This document shows, one piece after another, positions 61,410-64,000 of a DNA stretch of 64,000 bases. A program made the translations under genes and the position numbers. Under the pieces are notes generated by a model. The model had not been told where the DNA came from and did not search any database. It worked only from the letters and a program-made list of their open reading frames with translations. Within the stretch, counting starts at the first letter, position 1. The number at the start of each line of letters is the position of its first letter. Source of the stretch: Paragyromitra xinjiangensis (lineage: Eukaryota > Ascomycota > Pezizomycetes > Pezizales > Discinaceae); assembly GCA_038503065.1 (NCBI GenBank), contig JBCAMK010000018.1:930001-994000 (forward strand), given 5' to 3'.

Positions 61410-64000
61410 GAAGGTATTTGGTGTTGAATACTCTTGCTTTTCTCCTCCGCCTTTCAAAATGTGAAACGTCAGTCAGTTCATAAATTAAATCGTCGTAATT
61501 ACTTGCACAGGTAGGGCCTGACGAGAAGGGACATGAAAAAAAATACAGAGGAGAGAATCAATTCAAATCAAATCTGGCATCCAATTTGTAGGCCAATTAA
61601 GCAACATGAGCAACTATTACCAAGAAAGCGTAGGTTAGAAAAAGAAGGGAAATGGAGCTCGGGGGGAAAAACCTTGTACGACAATAACATTTGGGGGCTG
61701 CAGCCTGCAACAGCAAGGGTGATAGCGGGGTATCAGTGGACTCGCTTCATAACCCACAGAAACGGTCTGCAGCAGGGAGTAAGACCTACTCGATTAGAAA
61801 CTCCTACTCGGGACCGAATCCCGCTTTCAGACCACGTAAATAAAAACCCTTAACAAGCTTGTGATGACAGCCTTCTCTGAATTCAATAGAAACCCTACGT
61901 AAATATCAATCGCACAGCTAATCGCGTAGTCCGCTCACTCCACAATATCGCTACCATATTCGTGTTTTCTCCAGGATGTAATTCTCTTCTCGACCAAAAT
62001 ACCACATCCTACAAAGTTTGTCTTGCATGAAGAGGTCGCACTTGGTGGTGGATGAAGCCGCTGCTACCGGAGGCTTCATTGGCGTGTCCTTTCCCCTCCC
62101 TTTCTTTTTCCCTCTTGGGCACGGAATGCTGTTACCGGAAGGACGGACCAGGATGCGACCCAAGCGTCCAAGGGCTTTTTGCAAGCGACACAACAAAATT
62201 TAGCTTAGGCTTAGGCGGTAGGCGAAAATCGACTGTCGTGGCCATGGCAATTGTCCGTGTGACTCGCGATATCGGCTGTGAAGACATCTCAAGTAAGGAT
62301 CTACCTCACTACCTATGGCCGTTTCGGTACGATTCCTAGGAAAAGTGAAATATAACCCACACGATTGTGCATCCTCCTACATGTAATTTTGGACACCACA
62401 CTTCTATAACTTCATATAAGCAATATATGCCAGAATCAAATAAATAGCACATCATACTGCTGAATATAACTATCATATTAAAAGGATAAAGCTACGCCAA
62501 GGCACAATTATATGTGGGTTAAAATTTGAACCTGTCCGAGGGCCGACACCGTTTGAAGTGTGGTGTAGAGTAGCGCGGGGACCAATCGGAGGTTTATAAG
62601 CCTCCAACACACCACGTACACCCGGGTACAAGCCATGCTACACGAGAAGTCATAGATGTAGCGGCACCGAAATACCACCACCCTAAAACTGGAAGCACTA
62701 AAATGGCACTAGGCTCCTAGCCCCTCCTTGATGATCAGGTAATCCTCTGACACCTACCTTCTATCGCTTCCAATTCTCCTACCATACCCACTTACCGAGA
62801 GGGCTTGGTGCACAAAAAGAAAGCAAAAAGGTTGAAGCACACAGGGACTCTTCAAGCGTTAATTATTATGGCTACCACCCCCACTCCGTTTCTAGACATA
62901 ATCAGAAGATGTCTAAGAAGGGATATCGGAAGGCAGCAGATGAACCGGATTCTAGTTAAGTAGCACTGCCGCTACATGTACTTCTGAAAAAGCCATTGAT
63001 CCTAGTTTTCTAGTTCAACTTATATTTCCCCTCCATTTCTATTGGAGAGGATCACCGTAATCAAAAAGTCGATAGCATTAATAGTCCGAGAATGCTAGTT
63101 TTAAGCCTGCCATGCGATGCCAGAAAACTTGTTACTCTCAAAAAAAGTTTTGTGATTGATAAGCTCCCTACAATTACAAGTACGCCATCATCCACCCTAA
63201 TTCTACCCTGTTCGGTTTCTAGTGACCACCAGGAATCGGACCGGTACCATCTCAATAGATCGATATCTCTTTCCAATTGCAAGCTTATCGTATCAATCTG
63301 CTCAAGCAGACAGCCAAACCTAAAGGCAGCCATAAAACGCCATAGCGCTTGTACTCTACAAAAACCCCATATTTCTCTACTTGAGTTCAAGCAATTGATA
63401 ATGGAGATATCTCCCGTGTGTGGCACAACCCGGAAGTTTCTTGGTGACAACACAATTTTCGGCATGGAATGGTAAGTGACACGCAAATGCCAAAAGTGAT
63501 CTAGAACACCCAGTTTAATTAAATAGTTTGTGTGACCACATTCTTAAAAGGACTAATCCGATATCTATCCCACACCCTCATCTCCTACACCAATGAAACG
63601 GAAGTCGTGGACGTTTGCCTTTTTTTCATTTTGCTATTACTACACCCTCAAAACATGTAGTTTGGCGTCACAAAGCCCAAAAGTAAATTTGCTCAGAGTC
63701 TACACGAGGTACTCAAGCTCTTGGCTGCTCGGCAGACCAAGGCTATCAGCAAGTAAGAATACATGTACTTCAGAAACACATCGGTCAACTTTCTGCCTTG
63801 GTAATCACCGGCTTTCCTTCACCTTCTCTTGCATGTGGTGGGGTAACTTTCGTCAACTATCCTCTGCGTCTTATACCCACAGACTGCCCCACATTATTCT
63901 TATGTTTTCTATTTTCTTACCCAACAAGCCCACCATGCGCCTATGGTTATAATTATGATACCACCATTATCTCAAAGAGGGGCTTAGCCTCTACTAAAAA
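61410..64000. other. Right flank, no supported gene
   Basis: 2.6 kb of AT-rich sequence. Open frames of 80-140 codons occur (for example 63061-63486, minus) but show no family motif, splice pattern or repeat relation. The transporter promoter should lie just right of 61409. Confidence 0.55.

Noticed and set aside
61719..61826. tRNA-Met-like string (GCGGG ... TTCATAA ... CCGAATCCCGC)
   Set aside because: Acceptor-like ends pair and a CAT triplet is present, but the anticodon stem does not pair, the T loop is not TTCGAAT-like, and the length does not fit without an invented intron.
63061..63486. 141-codon ORF on the minus strand
   Set aside because: Open and not repetitive, but with no recognisable motif, splice partner or neighbour support. 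The opposite strand is equally open.

Overview
This window looks like nuclear DNA of a filamentous ascomycete fungus. The evidence is Tad-like LINEs carrying an APE endonuclease, a reverse transcriptase and (in two families) an RNase H; chromodomain Ty3/gypsy elements; and two host genes with 44-64 nt GT-AG introns, several with a CTAAC/CTAAT branch motif. A Pezizomycetes source is a guess. It is mostly a nested transposon cluster, with two host-type genes (43.1-44.8 kb and 59.0-61.4 kb).

Layout. 1-15.8 kb (minus strand): two head-to-tail family I LINEs. Copy alpha runs off the left edge. Copy beta is intact in both ORFs but is split by family II copy A, which sits in a 14-bp target-site duplication (TSD). 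15.8-16.1 kb: a hairpin-rich repeat. 16.1-17.0 kb: a truncated family I relative (gamma) on the plus strand. 17.0-42.9 kb: family II copy B (plus strand), split twice. Gypsy-1 (18.6-28.9 kb, identical 176-bp LTRs, 5-bp TSD) is itself interrupted by an ORF1-only LINE (family III). Gypsy-2 (33.3-42.3 kb, 410-bp LTRs, intact gag and pol) has a 768-bp TA-flanked inverted-repeat DNA element and an ORF1-only LINE (family IVa) inside one LTR. 43.1-44.8 kb: a six-exon gene with an acidic N-terminus. 44.8-58.3 kb: three copies of a ~1.03-kb LTR (R1-R3), several minisatellites, and a solo gypsy-2-type LTR holding LINE IVb. 59.0-61.4 kb: a nine-exon major facilitator transporter. 61.4-64 kb: no supported gene.

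How the parts interact. The nesting gives an insertion order: gamma, then LINE II copy B, then the two gypsy elements, then LINE III, the DNA element and LINE IVa. Gypsy-2 has a textbook -1 frameshift site (TTTAAAC) at the end of gag and a candidate self-priming arrangement instead of a visible tRNA primer site. LINEs IVa and IVb, although diverged, sit at the same position of the same LTR family, next to the motif that would self-prime. R1 and R3 carry exchanged 5-bp flanks, which is what an inversion by recombination between two inverted solo LTRs would leave. ORF1 and ORF2 overlap at stop/start codons in all three LINE families where both are present, suggesting reinitiation.

All calls come from reading the sequence and the translated frames by eye. 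No database search, folding or identity calculation was run.
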